A stretch of DNA of 64,000 nucleotides, from NCBI GenBank assembly GCA_902725215.1, contig CACUVI010000001.1:62001-126000 (forward strand), written 5' to 3'. This document shows positions 25,856 through 36,649 of this stretch, piece after piece; the first letter of the stretch is position 1; each line of letters starts with the position of its first letter. The DNA is from Rhodospirillaceae bacterium LM-1. GTDB lineage: Bacteria > Pseudomonadota > Alphaproteobacteria > Rhodospirillales > WMHbin7. Under the pieces are notes generated by a model. It was not told the DNA's origin. It saw nothing but the letters and a program-made list of their open reading frames with translations, and searched no databases. A program made the translations under genes and the position numbers.

Positions 25856-25914
25856 CTTGTTCCATAACAAGCCACGTGTGGTGAAGGCGGACGAAGCACC
25901 AGCCGCCAGTAAGG

Positions 25915-28900
25915 ATGACTGAGCCTATGTCGAACCCGTTTCTTTCAGGCCTGCCCGAAGCGCAAGGCCTATACGATCCCTCCTTCGAGCGCGATGCCTG
26001 CGGCATTGGCTTTGTGGCGCATATCAAGAATAAGAAAAGCCACAAGATCGTCGCCGACGGATTGGAGATTTTGAAACGCTTGGTTCACCGTGGCGCCGTG
26101 GGCGCAGACCCGCATGCGGGCGATGGGGCGGGAATTCTGATTCAGATGCCCGACGCCTTCCTGCGGGCCGAGGCCGCCAAGCTGGGCATCGCCCTGCCGC
26201 CAGAGGGCCACTATGCCTGCGGCATGGTCAATCTGCCCAAGCCCGCCAAGGAGCGCGACCTGTGCGTGGCCGGTCTAGAGAAGGCGGTTGCCGAAGAGGG
26301 GCAAGTCCTGCTGGGCTGGCGCGATGTGCCGGTCAACGAGATGGCCTTGTCGGAAGGCGTTCGGGGAACGGCCCCGCTGGTGCGTCAGATTTTCATCGGG
26401 CGCAACGCCGCCCTGGCCAGCCAGGACGCCTTCGAACGCAAGCTGATGGTGATCCGCAAGAAGTCGTTCAACCAGATCAACGAAAACGGCGACGCCAAGC
26501 TGGCCGATTACTATCTGCCGTCGCTGTCTTCGCGCACCATCGTCTATAAGGGCATGTTCCTGGCCGAGCAGGTCGGCGCTTTCTATCCCGACTTGTTGGA
26601 CGAGCGGTTCGAATCCGCCCTGGCCCTGGTGCATCAGCGCTTCTCGACCAACACCTTCCCCACCTGGAAGCTGGCCCATCCTTTCCGCTTGATCTGCCAT
26701 AACGGCGAGATCAACACCTTGCGCGGCAATTTGAACTGGATGACCGCAAGGCGCGGCACCATGAAATCGGACGTGCTGGGCGACGATCTGAACAAGATCT
26801 GGCCGATCACGGTCGAGGGCCAGTCCGATTCCGCCAGTTTCGACAACGCGCTTGAACTGCTGCTGATGGGCGGCTATTCGCTGGCCCATGCCGTGATGAT
26901 CATGATTCCCGAAGCCTGGGCGGGCAATCCGCTGATGGACGAGGAGCGCAAGAGCTTCTACGAATATCATGCCGCCATGATGGAACCGTGGGACGGTCCC
27001 GCCGCCGTCGCCTTTTCGGACGGTCGCCAGATCGGCGCCACGCTTGACCGCAATGGCCTTCGCCCCGCCCGTTATATCGTGACCAAGGACGACCGAGTCA
27101 TCATGTCGTCGGAAGTCGGCGTGCTTGACATTCCGGAATCCGAAATCATCCAGAAGTGGCGCTTGCAGCCGGGGCGCATGCTGTTGATCGATCTTGAAAA
27201 GGGGCGTCTGATCCCCGACGAGGAGATCAAGCGCGAGCTGACCCGCGCCCACCCCTACAAAAGCTGGGTCAAGAAGACGCAGATCGTGCTGGAAGACCTT
27301 CCGGCAGCCGTGGCCCCGATGGCGCCCGATCCCCAGACGCTGTTGGATCGCCAGCAGGCCTTCGGCTATACGCAAGAAGACATCAAGTTTCTGATCACCC
27401 CCATGGCCGTCACTGGCCAGGAAGCGGTGGGATCGATGGGCAATGATTCGCCGCTGGCTGTGCTGTCGGACAAACCCAAGCCCTTGTTCAATTATTTCAA
27501 GCAGTGCTTTGCCCAGGTGACCAATCCGCCGATCGATTCGACGCGTGAAGAACTGGTCATGAGCCTAGTGTCCTTCATCGGCCCGCGTCCCAATCTGCTG
27601 GGCCTGACCGACGGCGACAGCAGACAGCGTCTGGAAGTGCGCCAGCCGATCCTGACCAATCAGGACCTGGAAAAAATCCGCGCCATCGAAGACGCCACCG
27701 ACGGCGTGTTCAAAGCGCGCACCATCGACATCACCTACAACGCCAGCGAAGGCGCAGGCGGCATGCAGAAGGCGCTTGAGCGCTTCAAGACCGAGGCCGA
27801 CAAAGCGTTGGGCGAGGGCTGCAACATCCTGATTCTGTCGGATCGCAAGATTTCCGCGGCGCGCATCGCCGTGCCTTCGCTGTTGGCGACGTCGACCGTG
27901 CATCATCATCTTGTCAGGTCTGGCAGCCGCACCCGCGCTGGACTGGTCGTCGAGACGGGCGAACCCAGAGAAGTGCATCACTTCTGCGTGCTGGCCGGTT
28001 ACGGAGCCGAGGCGATCAACCCCTATCTGTTGTTCGAAACCATCGCCAGCGTGCCGTTGCCCGAAGACTTGAGCGAGTATGAAGTGCAGAAGCGCACCAT
28101 CAAGGCGCTCGACAAGGCGGTGCTGAAGGTGATGGCCAAGATGGGCATCTCGACCTTCCAATCCTATTGCGGCGCGCAGATCTTCGACGCCGTCGGCCTG
28201 TCGCAAGATTTCCTCGACGCCTATTTCACCAAAACGTCAAGCCGCGTCGGCGGCGCCGGTCTTGCGGAAATCGCCGAGGAAACCGTCAGGCGTCACGCCA
28301 TCGCCTATGGCGACGATCCCATGTATCGCTTGGCGCTTGATCCGGGCGGCGATTACGCTTGGCGTCTGCGCGGCGACAATCACGCCTGGACGCCCGAGAG
28401 CATCGCGGCGCTTCAACATTCGGTGCGTGGCGCCGGTTTCGAGAAATTCCAGGAATTCTGCAAGCTGATCGACGAGCAGAACGAGAAATTGCTGACCCTG
28501 CGCGGCCTTTTCGAGATGAAGTGGGCGCCAACGCCCATCCCGCTTGACGAAGTGGAACCCGCCAAGGAAATCGTGAAGCGTTTCGCCACCGGCGCCATGT
28601 CGTTCGGTTCAATCTCGCGCGAAGCGCACACCACCCTGGCCGCGGCCATGAACCGCATCGGCGGCAAGTCGAATTCTGGCGAGGGCGGCGAAGAGTCCGA
28701 GCGTTACAGGCCTTTGCCCAATGGCGACCTGTTGCGTTCCGCCATCAAGCAGGTGGCCTCGGGCCGTTTCGGCGTGACGGCGGAATATCTGGTCAACGGT
28801 TCTGACATCCAGATCAAGATGGCCCAGGGCGCCAAGCCCGGCGAGGGCGGACAGTTGCCCGGCCACAAGGTGGACGCCACCATCGCCCGCGTGCGCCATT

Positions 28901-30579
28901 CGACGCCCGGCGTGGGGCTGATCAGCCCGCCGCCGCATCACGACATCTATTCGATCGAGGATTTGGCCCAGCTGATCTACGATCTGAAGAACGTCAATCC
29001 CAAGGCGCGCATTTCGGTGAAGCTGGTCAGCGAGATCGGCGTCGGCACCATCGCCGCCGGTGTCGCCAAGGCCAGGGCCGACCACATCACGATTTCGGGT
29101 TACGACGGCGGCACCGGCGCAAGCCCGCTGACCGCCATCAAACATGCCGGTTCGCCTTGGGAAATCGGCTTGGCCGAGACGCATCAAACCTTGGTGCTGA
29201 ACAAGCTACGCGGTCGCGTCGCCGTGCAGGTGGATGGCGGTTTGCGCACCGGGCGCGACGTGGTGATCGGCGCGTTGTTGGGCGCGGACGAGTTCGGCTT
29301 CGCCACAGCGCCTTTGATCGCCGTCGGCTGCATCATGATGCGCAAGTGCCATTTGAACACCTGCCCGGTCGGCGTGGCGACGCAGGATCCTGAATTGCGC
29401 AAGCGCTTCACCGGCCAGCCCGAGCACGTGATCAATTACTTCTTCTACATCGCCGAGGAAGTGCGCCGCATCATGGCGCGCCTTGGCGTGCGCAAGATGG
29501 AGGAGTTGACGGGGCGTTCCGATCTTTTGGACATGCGCAAGGCCATTTCGCATTGGAAGGCCAGGGGGCTGGATTTCAGCAAACTTCTCTATAAGCCGCA
29601 AGCGGGCAAGGGTGTCGCCATTCGCAAGAACGAGGATCAGGACCATCACCTGAACGAGGCGCTCGACAATCTGCTGATCGAGAAGGCTATGCCTGCCCTC
29701 GAGAAGGGAGAAGCGGTCGCCATCGACGTCAAGGTCACCAACGTCAATCGCACGGTGGGGGCCATGTTGTCGGGCGAAGTGGCCATGCGCTACGGCCATG
29801 CAGGGCTGCCGGAAGACACGATCCTGATCAACGCCAAGGGCACGGCGGGGCAAAGCCTGGGCGCTTTCCTGGCCCATGGCGTCGCGCTGACGCTTGAAGG
29901 TCAGGCCAATGATTATGTCGGCAAGGGATTGTCGGGCGGGCGCATCGTCGTCTATCCGTCGCCCGAGTGCAAAATCGTGGCCGAGGAAAACATCATCGTC
30001 GGCAATACCGTTCTGTACGGCGCCATCTCGGGCGAATGCTATTTCCGTGGCGTCGCGGGCGAACGTTTCGGCGTTCGCAATTCTGGCGCTCTGGCGGTTG
30101 TCGAAGGCGTTGGCGATCACGGTTGCGAATACATGACCGGCGGCGTCGTCGTCGTTCTTGGCAAGACCGGGCGCAATTTCGCCGCAGGCATGAGCGGCGG
30201 CATTGCGTATGTGCTGGACGAGGAAGGCGATTTCGATCAGCGCTGCAACCTGTCGATGGTCGAGCTGGAGCCGGTGAAGGACGAGTCGGAAGCTCTGGAG
30301 AATCTTGATCATCAGGGCAATGATTTGGAAGCGCATGGCCGCGTCGACGTCATGAGCGACATGTCCCGCTTCGATGCCCAGCGCCTGCATCAGGTTATCG
30401 AGAATCATCATCGTTATACCGGCAGCAAGCGGGCGCACGACATCCTTCTCAACTGGGTCCATTATCTGCCCAAGTTCAAGAAGGTGATGCCGGTCGATTA
30501 CCGGCGCGCACTTGCGGAAATGCAAGTCATGCAGTCTGGAAAGTCCGCCCCGGCGGCCCGTCCGGCGAAAGGACACTAA
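25915..30579 (+). CDS. gltB: Glutamate synthase (NADPH) large subunit
   Basis: With GltD it makes two glutamates from glutamine and 2-oxoglutarate, the second step of ammonium assimilation. 1554 residues, the bacterial norm. The class II amidotransferase nucleophile is Cys29 in [11 protein letters not shown], preceded by a short propeptide. The FMN/synthase domain contains [10 protein letters not shown] and [20 protein letters not shown]. The [3Fe-4S] site is [15 protein letters not shown]. The C-terminal beta-helix holds repeated Gly-rich turns. ATG 25927 (MSNPF) is an alternative start. gltD follows after 1 bp. Confidence 0.97.
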   Translation: MTEPMSNPFLSGLPEAQGLYDPSFERDACGIGFVAHIKNKKSHKIVADGLEILKRLVHRGAVGADPHAGDGAGILIQMPDAFLRAEAAKLGIALPPEGHYACGMVNLPKPAKERDLCVAGLEKAVAEEGQVLLGWRDVPVNEMALSEGVRGTAPLVRQIFIGRNAALASQDAFERKLMVIRKKSFNQINENGDAKLADYYLPSLSSRTIVYKGMFLAEQVGAFYPDLLDERFESALALVHQRFSTNTFPTWKLAHPFRLICHNGEINTLRGNLNWMTARRGTMKSDVLGDDLNKIWPITVEGQSDSASFDNALELLLMGGYSLAHAVMIMIPEAWAGNPLMDEERKSFYEYHAAMMEPWDGPAAVAFSDGRQIGATLDRNGLRPARYIVTKDDRVIMSSEVGVLDIPESEIIQKWRLQPGRMLLIDLEKGRLIPDEEIKRELTRAHPYKSWVKKTQIVLEDLPAAVAPMAPDPQTLLDRQQAFGYTQEDIKFLITPMAVTGQEAVGSMGNDSPLAVLSDKPKPLFNYFKQCFAQVTNPPIDSTREELVMSLVSFIGPRPNLLGLTDGDSRQRLEVRQPILTNQDLEKIRAIEDATDGVFKARTIDITYNASEGAGGMQKALERFKTEADKALGEGCNILILSDRKISAARIAVPSLLATSTVHHHLVRSGSRTRAGLVVETGEPREVHHFCVLAGYGAEAINPYLLFETIASVPLPEDLSEYEVQKRTIKALDKAVLKVMAKMGISTFQSYCGAQIFDAVGLSQDFLDAYFTKTSSRVGGAGLAEIAEETVRRHAIAYGDDPMYRLALDPGGDYAWRLRGDNHAWTPESIAALQHSVRGAGFEKFQEFCKLIDEQNEKLLTLRGLFEMKWAPTPIPLDEVEPAKEIVKRFATGAMSFGSISREAHTTLAAAMNRIGGKSNSGEGGEESERYRPLPNGDLLRSAIKQVASGRFGVTAEYLVNGSDIQIKMAQGAKPGEGGQLPGHKVDATIARVRHSTPGVGLISPPPHHDIYSIEDLAQLIYDLKNVNPKARISVKLVSEIGVGTIAAGVAKARADHITISGYDGGTGASPLTAIKHAGSPWEIGLAETHQTLVLNKLRGRVAVQVDGGLRTGRDVVIGALLGADEFGFATAPLIAVGCIMMRKCHLNTCPVGVATQDPELRKRFTGQPEHVINYFFYIAEEVRRIMARLGVRKMEELTGRSDLLDMRKAISHWKARGLDFSKLLYKPQAGKGVAIRKNEDQDHHLNEALDNLLIEKAMPALEKGEAVAIDVKVTNVNRTVGAMLSGEVAMRYGHAGLPEDTILINAKGTAGQSLGAFLAHGVALTLEGQANDYVGKGLSGGRIVVYPSPECKIVAEENIIVGNTVLYGAISGECYFRGVAGERFGVRNSGALAVVEGVGDHGCEYMTGGVVVVLGKTGRNFAAGMSGGIAYVLDEEGDFDQRCNLSMVELEPVKDESEALENLDHQGNDLEAHGRVDVMSDMSRFDAQRLHQVIENHHRYTGSKRAHDILLNWVHYLPKFKKVMPVDYRRALAEMQVMQSGKSAPAARPAKGH

Positions 30580-30580
30580 G

Positions 30581-31996
30581 ATGGGCAAGCCCACTGGATT
30601 CATGGAATTTTCCCGTCAGGAGCGGACCTATGCGCCCGCTTCCGACCGCATCTCGCATTACAACGAGTTCGTGATCGGCCTTGATGACGCGGCGTTGTCG
30701 CGCCAAGGGGCGCGCTGCATGGATTGCGGCATTCCCTTTTGCCATTCCGGCTGCCCGGTATCGAACGTCATCCCCGACTGGAACGACCTGATCTACAAGG
30801 GGCGCTGGAAGGAAGCGTTGGAGGCGCTGCACGCCACCAACAATTTCCCGGAATTCACCGGACGTATCTGCCCAGCCCCTTGCGAGTCGGCCTGCACGCT
30901 CAATATCGACGACGTGCCGGTGACCATCAAGACCATCGAATGCGCCATCATCGATCGGGCCTGGGAAGAGGGTTGGATCAAGCCGCAAATCCCCGCCAAG
31001 CGTTCGGGGAAGAGCGTTGCCGTCATCGGCTCTGGCCCGGCGGGTTTGGCCGGCGCCCAGCAATTGGCCCGTGCTGGGCATGAAGTGACCGTCTTTGAAA
31101 AGAACGCCAAGGCGGGCGGCTTGCTGCGCTATGGCATTCCCGATTTCAAATTGGCAAAGTCGCTGATCGACCGGCGCGTCGCCCAGATGCGCGCCGAGGG
31201 CGTCGAGTTTCGCACCAAGGCGCATGTCGGCCAGAATGTCGATGCCAAGGACCTGTTGGCCAAGTTCGACGCCGTGCTGCTGGCGGGCGGCTCGGAAGCG
31301 CCGCGCGATTTGGCCGTGCCGGGGCGCGAGCTTTCGGGCATTCATTTCGCGATGGATTTCCTGGGCCAGCAGAATAGGCGGGTCGGTGGCGAGTCCTTCG
31401 ATTCCGACGACATTTTCGCCACCGGCAAGCGCGTGGTGGTGATTGGCGGCGGCGATACGGGGTCGGATTGCATCGGCACATCGGTGCGCCAAAGGGCTTT
31501 GTCGATCATGCAGATTGAAATCATGCCCAAGCCCCCCGAAAAGGAAAACAAGGCGCTCAATTGGCCGAACTGGCCCAACAAGTTGCGCACCTCTTCGTCA
31601 CACGAAGAAGGTTGCGAGCGCATGTGGAGCGTCGCCACCCAATCCTTCTTTGGCAAGAACGGCAAGCTGGCCGGTCTGAATGCCGTGAAGGTGGACAAGA
31701 AGATGCAGCCGATTGCGGGAACGGAATTCGTGATCGAAGCCGATCTGGCCTTCCTGGCCATGGGTTTCGTCTCGCCGGTCAAGCAGGGCTTGCTGGAATC
31801 GCTGGGCGTGTCGCTGGATCGGCGCGGCAATGTGGCGGCTGATTACGAGGGCTTTGCCACGTCGGTGCCCAAGGTGTTCGCGGCTGGCGACATTCGTCGC
31901 GGGCAAAGCCTAGTCGTCTGGGCGATCCGCGAGGGTCGTCGGGCCGCCGCAGCCATCGACGCCTTCCTTGTCGGTTCCAGCGTTCTGCCCAGGTAA
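30581..31996 (+). CDS. gltD: Glutamate synthase (NADPH) small subunit
   Basis: Passes electrons from NADPH through FAD and two [4Fe-4S] clusters to GltB. 471 residues. Cluster motifs are [15 protein letters not shown] and [13 protein letters not shown] near the N-terminus. The FAD loop is [13 protein letters not shown] and the NADPH loop is [28 protein letters not shown] is the C-terminal FAD contact. The start [12 protein letters not shown] follows the gltB stop by 1 bp. It belongs functionally with nitrogen fixation 6 kb upstream. Confidence 0.97.
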   Translation: MGKPTGFMEFSRQERTYAPASDRISHYNEFVIGLDDAALSRQGARCMDCGIPFCHSGCPVSNVIPDWNDLIYKGRWKEALEALHATNNFPEFTGRICPAPCESACTLNIDDVPVTIKTIECAIIDRAWEEGWIKPQIPAKRSGKSVAVIGSGPAGLAGAQQLARAGHEVTVFEKNAKAGGLLRYGIPDFKLAKSLIDRRVAQMRAEGVEFRTKAHVGQNVDAKDLLAKFDAVLLAGGSEAPRDLAVPGRELSGIHFAMDFLGQQNRRVGGESFDSDDIFATGKRVVVIGGGDTGSDCIGTSVRQRALSIMQIEIMPKPPEKENKALNWPNWPNKLRTSSSHEEGCERMWSVATQSFFGKNGKLAGLNAVKVDKKMQPIAGTEFVIEADLAFLAMGFVSPVKQGLLESLGVSLDRRGNVAADYEGFATSVPKVFAAGDIRRGQSLVVWAIREGRRAAAAIDAFLVGSSVLPR

Positions 31997-32001
31997 GCGC
32001 T

Positions 32002-32457
32002 TCAGTCTTCGAAGACGCCCTCTGCCGCCTTGGGGTGGCAGGCTTGGCAATTGGCCAGCGTTTTGGCGCGGGCCAGCATGGGTGATCCTGGCTTGAATTT
32101 CTTGTGCTTGCGCTGAAAGCCATAGGTCTCGGTCAGGCGCATGGGCGCTTCGTCTCCGTTGACGCCCTTGATGAAGGGGCTGGGCCGTTCGGTCTTGGCG
32201 TCGCCAGCCCTGGCCAGCAGGGCTTCCTCAACCGCCTTCCTGCGGTCTTCGGCCAATCTGGCGTCGTCGCCGAAATGGTTGTCCAGGTTCGCCATGATCT
32301 TGCGCCACGAGGCCTTGGGCAGCCATCCCGCTGAAAAGGGCAAATGGCAGGAGGAGCATTCCTTGACCAGCAGCGGGTCCTGGCCGGTTTGGGCGAAACT
32401 TGCCCCGCTGGCTGTGGATATGGCAAGAATCAGAAGGGCGGGGATTGGCCAGTTCAT
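32002..32457 (-). CDS. Periplasmic diheme cytochrome c (DHC type)
   Basis: 151 residues. A signal peptide (to about 22) precedes two c-type heme sites: CSSCH near the N-terminus and CQACH near the C-terminus. The WRKIMANLDNHFGDDARL segment between them is typical of the small 'diheme cytochrome c' family, often encoded beside a cytochrome b561. No b561 gene is adjacent here. It converges with gltD, leaving 5 bp, and lies in the same direction as the upstream MFS gene. Confidence 0.8.
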   Translation of the reverse strand: MNWPIPALLILAISTASGASFAQTGQDPLLVKECSSCHLPFSAGWLPKASWRKIMANLDNHFGDDARLAEDRRKAVEEALLARAGDAKTERPSPFIKGVNGDEAPMRLTETYGFQRKHKKFKPGSPMLARAKTLANCQACHPKAAEGVFED

Positions 32458-32523
32458 GAATGAATGCTCCAGAAGTTGAATGCGGCCATTCTTGCATTCA
32501 AACCTGAACCCGGGCTGAACGGC

Positions 32524-33681
32524 TTATTCCTTGCCCTTTGATTGGATGCGCAGCGCGCCCCACAGACCCAGGCCGGAAACGGCGGTCATGGCCAGGAAGG
32601 CATACCCACCCAGCGCGTGATAAAGGGGGCCTGCGGCCAGCAGGCCGATTCCTTGCGCCACGCCCGCCACGCCCGACGAGTAAAGCCCCTGCGCGCGCCC
32701 AGAAAGCGAGAGCGGGATGTTGCGCGACAGATAATGCATGCAACCTAAATGGAAGGCTCCAAAGGTAAGGGCGTGCAGCGCCTGCGCGCCGTACAGCGCC
32801 GGTATCCAGGTGGTGAATCCCAGCACCGTCCAGCGCACCAATCCTCCTGCTCCGGCCAGAATCATCAGGCCCGCCGGTCCCAGCCGGTTCAAGACCTTGT
32901 TGCCTTGCGAGAAAAGCAATATCTCCGCCAGCACGCCCAGCGACCAGAGAACGCCGATTGTGGTTTCGCCGATTCCAGCCTGCCGCCAATGCAAGGTGGA
33001 AAAGCCGTAATAGACCATGTGGCTTGTTTGCAAGGCGCTGGCGGTGGCGATGAACAAAAGAAAGCGGCGGTCTTGCAACAGCGTCATCATGCCGACGGCG
33101 CTTTGCGGCGCATCCTTGCGCTTCTCGATCTGCATTTCCGGCAATCCCAGCGTGATCAGGGCCATCAGCAGCAGAAAAGCCAGCGACACCGGCAGGACGA
33201 CTTCGGAACTTCGTCCTGACAGATACCAGCCGCCCAGCAGGGCGGCCAGAATGAAGGCCAGAGACCCCCACAGGCGCACGCGCCCGTAATCGAACTGGTG
33301 GGTTTGCGCCATGTGCAGCGACAGATTTTCGGCCAGCGGCATTTGCGCGGTGAACAGGCCGCTGGCGATGGCAGAAAGAATAAGCAGGGGGAAGAATCCG
33401 TGCGTGACCCAAAAGGCGGCGAAAGCGAAGAAGGTGGCGAAGGCCAAGCCGATCATGGCCGTGCGTCTTTTGCCCAGTCGATCAACCCAACTGCCGATGA
33501 CGGGATTGACCGCCACTTTCGAGATCGATCCCACCGCCAGCAAAACGCCGATCTGCCATTCCGAAAGTCCTCGCCCTGAAAGGAAAACCGGCCAGAAGGG
33601 AAGCATGACGCCGACGGGCGCGAACAGGCCCGCATAATGGGCGGCAAGGCGCAATTTCAGGAAGGGGGGCGGAACTGACAT
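32524..33681 (-). CDS. MFS transporter of the HcaT/phenylpropionate-like group
   Basis: 385 residues with 12 predicted membrane segments. The first helices (LAAHYAGLFAPVGVMLPFWPVFL), the loop SWVDRLGKRRTAM and YGRVRLWGSLAFILAALLGG resemble the HcaT/MFS_1-like transporters annotated for 3-phenylpropionate and nucleosides. The start was set at MSVPPPFLKLRL. It is divergent from the phenylacetate cluster, so import of an aromatic acid such as phenylacetate is a reasonable inference, not a proof. Confidence 0.7.
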   Translation of the reverse strand: MSVPPPFLKLRLAAHYAGLFAPVGVMLPFWPVFLSGRGLSEWQIGVLLAVGSISKVAVNPVIGSWVDRLGKRRTAMIGLAFATFFAFAAFWVTHGFFPLLILSAIASGLFTAQMPLAENLSLHMAQTHQFDYGRVRLWGSLAFILAALLGGWYLSGRSSEVVLPVSLAFLLLMALITLGLPEMQIEKRKDAPQSAVGMMTLLQDRRFLLFIATASALQTSHMVYYGFSTLHWRQAGIGETTIGVLWSLGVLAEILLFSQGNKVLNRLGPAGLMILAGAGGLVRWTVLGFTTWIPALYGAQALHALTFGAFHLGCMHYLSRNIPLSLSGRAQGLYSSGVAGVAQGIGLLAAGPLYHALGGYAFLAMTAVSGLGLWGALRIQSKGKE

Positions 33682-33776
33682 CGCAACAGTCTGATACGGC
33701 GCAACTTTTTGGGCAAGTGGGGGCTGCGCCCCCTGAAGTGATACAATATGCAAATAACAAAATACGAAAAGTGTGT

Positions 33777-33840
33777 CGAATTTGATTGCGAATTCGGTAT
33801 CGCGATGCTAGTTTGCAGTATCAACCGGCCCTAAGGCCGG
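33777..33840. promoter_or_regulatory. Inverted repeats in the transporter-pad divergent region
   Basis: Two features: CGAATT-N8-AATTCG (33777-33796), a candidate operator, and CCGGCC-CTAA-GGCCGG (33825-33840), a hairpin in the leader of the thioesterase gene. The cluster's MarR-type protein could bind the first; its sequence differs from the dyad before hcrC, so this is uncertain. Confidence 0.35.
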
Positions 33841-33867
33841 AACAACGCCTAGGATGGAGGAAGCCCC

Positions 33868-34272
33868 ATGAAGTCCAGTCTTGCCGCAGGTCTTGCCGCC
33901 ACTAGGCGTTTCGACGTCGATAAGGACAGGACCATCAGCTTCATGGGCGAAGAGGGGCGGGTTTACGCCACCCCTTCAATGGTGCGCGACATCGAACAGA
34001 CCTGCCGCGATTTCCTGCTGGAGCATTTGGACGCCGGCGAGGATTCGGTGGGTACCAGGGTCGAGTTCGACCATATGGCGGCCACGCCTTTGGGCATGGC
34101 GGTCGAATTCACGGTCACCATCGCCGAAGTGCAGGGCAAGGCTGTCACCTTCGATGTGTCGGGCAAGGACGCCATGGACCAGATTTGTCGCGGCAAGCAC
34201 TGGCGCTTTGTGGTCGATGTGGCGAAAACGGCTGAGCGCATCAAAGCCAAGATCGCCAAGTCCAAAGGTTAA
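33868..34272 (+). CDS. Hot-dog-fold thioesterase (FlK-like)
   Basis: 134 residues. The pattern ATPSMVRDIEQTCRDFL, GTRVEFDHMAATPLGMAVEF and KDAMDQICRGKHWRFVVD matches the single-domain hot-dog thioesterases related to fluoroacetyl-CoA thioesterase. It would hydrolyse an acyl-CoA, perhaps to free CoA from dead-end aromatic thioesters. It is the first gene of the rightward aromatic operon and lies 28 bp before padC. The substrate is inferred only from neighbours. It occupies the place where a padB molybdoenzyme gene might be expected. Confidence 0.75.
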   Translation: MKSSLAAGLAATRRFDVDKDRTISFMGEEGRVYATPSMVRDIEQTCRDFLLEHLDAGEDSVGTRVEFDHMAATPLGMAVEFTVTIAEVQGKAVTFDVSGKDAMDQICRGKHWRFVVDVAKTAERIKAKIAKSKG

Positions 34273-34300
34273 TCCGCATTCCCTTTAAAGGGATCGCCTT

Positions 34301-34957
34301 ATGACAAAATACGTTCTCGTTGCCGATCTCAGGCGCTGCGTGGGTTGCCAGACCTGCACGGCGGCCTGCAAGAATTCGAACGCCACGGCGCCCGGCATTC
34401 AATGGCGCAAGGTGCTTGATGTCGAGACGGGCACGTATCCCGATGTCCGGCGCACCTTCTTGCCGGTGGGCTGCATGCATTGCGACGATCCGCCCTGCAT
34501 GACCGTGTGCCCTTCGACCGCCACCAAGAAGCGCGACGACGGCATCGTCATTATCGATTACGACCTGTGCATCGGCTGCGCCTATTGCGCCGTGGCCTGT
34601 CCCTATCAAGCCCGCTTCAAGATCAAGGATCGTCTGAGCGCCTATGGCGCCGATGCTGGCGAGATGACGCACGAGGCGGCCAGATTCGATCCCGCGCTGA
34701 TCGGCGTCGCCCAAAAGTGCACGTTCTGCGCCGACCGCATCGACGAGGGTTTGGCCCAGGGACTGGTGCCGGGCAAGGATTGGCAGGCGACTCCGGCCTG
34801 CGTCAATTCCTGCATTTCAAGCGCGCTTCAATTCGGCGATCTGGACGACAAGGACAGCGCGGTCAGTCGGCTGCTGGCCGAGAACCAGTCGTCTCGCATG
34901 CATGAGGAATTGGGAACCGGTCCCAACATCTATTACATCTGGGATGATGCGCCATGA
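34301..34957 (+). CDS. padC: Four-cluster ferredoxin subunit, PadC-like
   Basis: 218 residues of the DmsB/NrfC-type electron-transfer family. Cysteine sets are visible in CVGCQTCTAACKN, CMHCDDPPCMTVCP, CIGCAYCAVACPY, and CTFCADR with CVNSC downstream, enough for four Fe-S clusters. In Aromatoleum evansii PadC links the molybdenum subunit PadB to the membrane anchor PadD in phenylacetyl-CoA:acceptor oxidoreductase. Here it overlaps the NrfD-like gene by 4 bp, but no padB lies beside it. Another molybdoenzyme could be its partner. Confidence 0.75.
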   Translation: MTKYVLVADLRRCVGCQTCTAACKNSNATAPGIQWRKVLDVETGTYPDVRRTFLPVGCMHCDDPPCMTVCPSTATKKRDDGIVIIDYDLCIGCAYCAVACPYQARFKIKDRLSAYGADAGEMTHEAARFDPALIGVAQKCTFCADRIDEGLAQGLVPGKDWQATPACVNSCISSALQFGDLDDKDSAVSRLLAENQSSRMHEELGTGPNIYYIWDDAP

Positions 34958-35814
34958 CATCCGACCTGCGCGAGATCAAGGGTGTTTCCCCCTGGTTGCA
35001 AACCAACTGGGACGCCAGGGCCGCCGGGAATTTCATCGGCGGCGGCACCGGCGCCGGTCTTTTGGCAGCGGCGGCTTTTCACGGCCTAGCCCCCATCAGT
35101 CTTTTTTCCTTTGTCGGTCTGGCGTTCATCGGATTGGGCCTTTTGTGCGTTTGGCTGGAGATCGGCAGGCCCTGGCGGGCCATCAATGTCTTCTTTCATC
35201 CCCAGACGTCCTGGATGACCCGCGAAGGTCTGGTTGCCATTCCCTTGTTCGCGCTGGGCGGGTTCGCTCTCCTGTTCGATTCAAGGCTGGCCATGATGGC
35301 GGCGGCGCTGGTGGGGCTGTTCTATCTGTATTGCCAAGCGCGGATTGTATCGGCCAGCAAGGGCATTCCCGCTTGGCGGCATCCGGCGCTGATTCCAGTC
35401 ATGCTGGTCATGGGATTGGCCGAAGGGGTGGGGGTGTCCCTGCTGCTGGCTCCCGGACAATTGGCCCTTCCGGCCCTGATTTTGTTGGGGGTGCGCTATG
35501 GCCTGTGGCGGCGTTATCTATCCCGGCTGCAAGCCGACGGCGCGCCGGTGGGAACCATCAAGGTCTTCGCTGCTAGCCACAAACCCTATCTGATCCTGGG
35601 CCACATCCTGCCTGCCTTGCTGATCGGCGGGGCGGGTTTCTCCGAAAGTTCGTGGTTGTCGATGCTTGGCGGATTGTTGATGACGACGTCCGGTTGGTGG
35701 GTAAAACTGATCCTGATCACCAAGGCGGCCTACAATCAGGGCTTCCTTGTTCCCCGTGTTCCCGTGCGCGGCCAAGGCAAGCCGGGAGCGCCAGTCAAGC
35801 CGGGTTGGGTATGA
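34954..35814 (+). CDS. padD: NrfD/DmsC-like membrane anchor, PadD-like
   Basis: 286 residues with eight or so hydrophobic segments; WLEIGRPWRAINVFFHPQTSWMTREG is the signature of NrfD/DmsC quinone-interacting anchors. It should carry electrons from the Fe-S subunit to the quinone pool. It overlaps both the PadC-like gene and padE by 4 bp, so the oxidoreductase and the phenylglyoxylate dehydrogenase are made from one transcript. The name rests on gene order with the pad cluster; the catalytic subunit is missing here. Confidence 0.75.
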   Translation: MTSDLREIKGVSPWLQTNWDARAAGNFIGGGTGAGLLAAAAFHGLAPISLFSFVGLAFIGLGLLCVWLEIGRPWRAINVFFHPQTSWMTREGLVAIPLFALGGFALLFDSRLAMMAAALVGLFYLYCQARIVSASKGIPAWRHPALIPVMLVMGLAEGVGVSLLLAPGQLALPALILLGVRYGLWRRYLSRLQADGAPVGTIKVFAASHKPYLILGHILPALLIGGAGFSESSWLSMLGGLLMTTSGWWVKLILITKAAYNQGFLVPRVPVRGQGKPGAPVKPGWV

Positions 35815-36377
35815 CAGAGATTCGCATTCATGGACGCGGCGGCCAAGGAGCCGTGATGGCATCGGGACTGCTGGCCCAGGCCATGGCTGGCGAGGGGCGG
35901 CACGTGGTCGCCATTCCCTCGTTCGGTTTCGAGCGGCGCGGCGCACCCGTGGCCTGCTTCATGCGCGTCGATTCCAAACCCATTCGCGCCATGACCAATA
36001 TCTACAAGCCTGACATCATTCTGTGCATCGACCCTACCGTGTCGCGTGTGATCAATATCTTTCAGGGCATGGCCGCGGGTGGCATTCTGGTGCAGGCGGG
36101 CAAGGGCGATATCGAGCGTCTGGCCGTTCCCGACGTGGTTTCCAGGGTCGGATTGTGCGACGCCGTCAGTATAGCGCTGTCCATCTTCAAACGCCCCATC
36201 ACCAACACCGTAATGCTGGGAGCCTTCGCCCGTGCCACCGGGCTGGTGGCGCTGGACTCGCTGAAGGCAGCGATTGAGGAAGGCGAGTTTCGCGATGCGG
36301 GGTTGAAGCAAAATCTGGAAGCCGTGGAGCGCGGCTTTGCCGAAACCGAGATCCACGAATTGAGGGCGGCGGCATGA
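35811..36377 (+). CDS. padE: Phenylglyoxylate dehydrogenase gamma subunit
   Basis: 188 residues of the 2-oxoacid:acceptor oxidoreductase gamma family. HGRGGQGAVMASGLLAQA and PSFGFERRGAPVACFMRV are the family signatures; TNTVMLGAFARATGLV follows. It binds CoA/TPP-domain partners in the heteropentamer. The start at the ATG overlapping the padD stop (ATGA) was preferred to the long in-frame extension inside padD. The context (ligase, NADH subunit, hcr genes) favours phenylglyoxylate over pyruvate or 2-oxoglutarate. Confidence 0.85.
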   Translation: MTEIRIHGRGGQGAVMASGLLAQAMAGEGRHVVAIPSFGFERRGAPVACFMRVDSKPIRAMTNIYKPDIILCIDPTVSRVINIFQGMAAGGILVQAGKGDIERLAVPDVVSRVGLCDAVSIALSIFKRPITNTVMLGAFARATGLVALDSLKAAIEEGEFRDAGLKQNLEAVERGFAETEIHELRAAA

Positions 36378-36649
36378 CGGACAGGCGCGCCAACATTCCC
36401 GACAATCTGTGTCCGGTCGCCACCGAACTTTCCACCATGCTGCCCGGCGACTGGCGGGCCATGCGCCCGGTGGTGGACCGCGATAAATGCGTGAAGTGCG
36501 CCGTCTGCTGGCTGTTCTGTCCGGTGCAATGCATCAAGGAAATGCCCGCTTGGTTCGACGTGAACTACGCCACCTGCAAGGGCTGCGGCATTTGCGCCAA
36601 CGAATGCCCGCACCGCGCCATTGTCATGGTCGAGGAGCCGCAGGAATGA
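36374..36649 (+). CDS. padF: Phenylglyoxylate dehydrogenase delta subunit (2[4Fe-4S] ferredoxin)
   Basis: 91 residues. Two CxxCxxCxxxC sets, CVKCAVCWLFCPVQC and CKGCGICANECP, each bind a [4Fe-4S] cluster. The segment MLPGDWRAMRPVVDRDKC is typical of the delta subunit of 2-oxoacid:acceptor oxidoreductases. It overlaps padE and padG by 4 bp on each side. Confidence 0.88.
   Translation: MTDRRANIPDNLCPVATELSTMLPGDWRAMRPVVDRDKCVKCAVCWLFCPVQCIKEMPAWFDVNYATCKGCGICANECPHRAIVMVEEPQE

Noticed and set aside
25696-25880. SAM-II riboswitch before metY
   Set aside because: The conserved core and pseudoknot segments of SAM-II were not found; the nested stems there have a different layout.
29206-30603. Minus-strand open frame opposite gltB
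   Set aside because: It lies fully within the C-terminal part of gltB and shows no domain.
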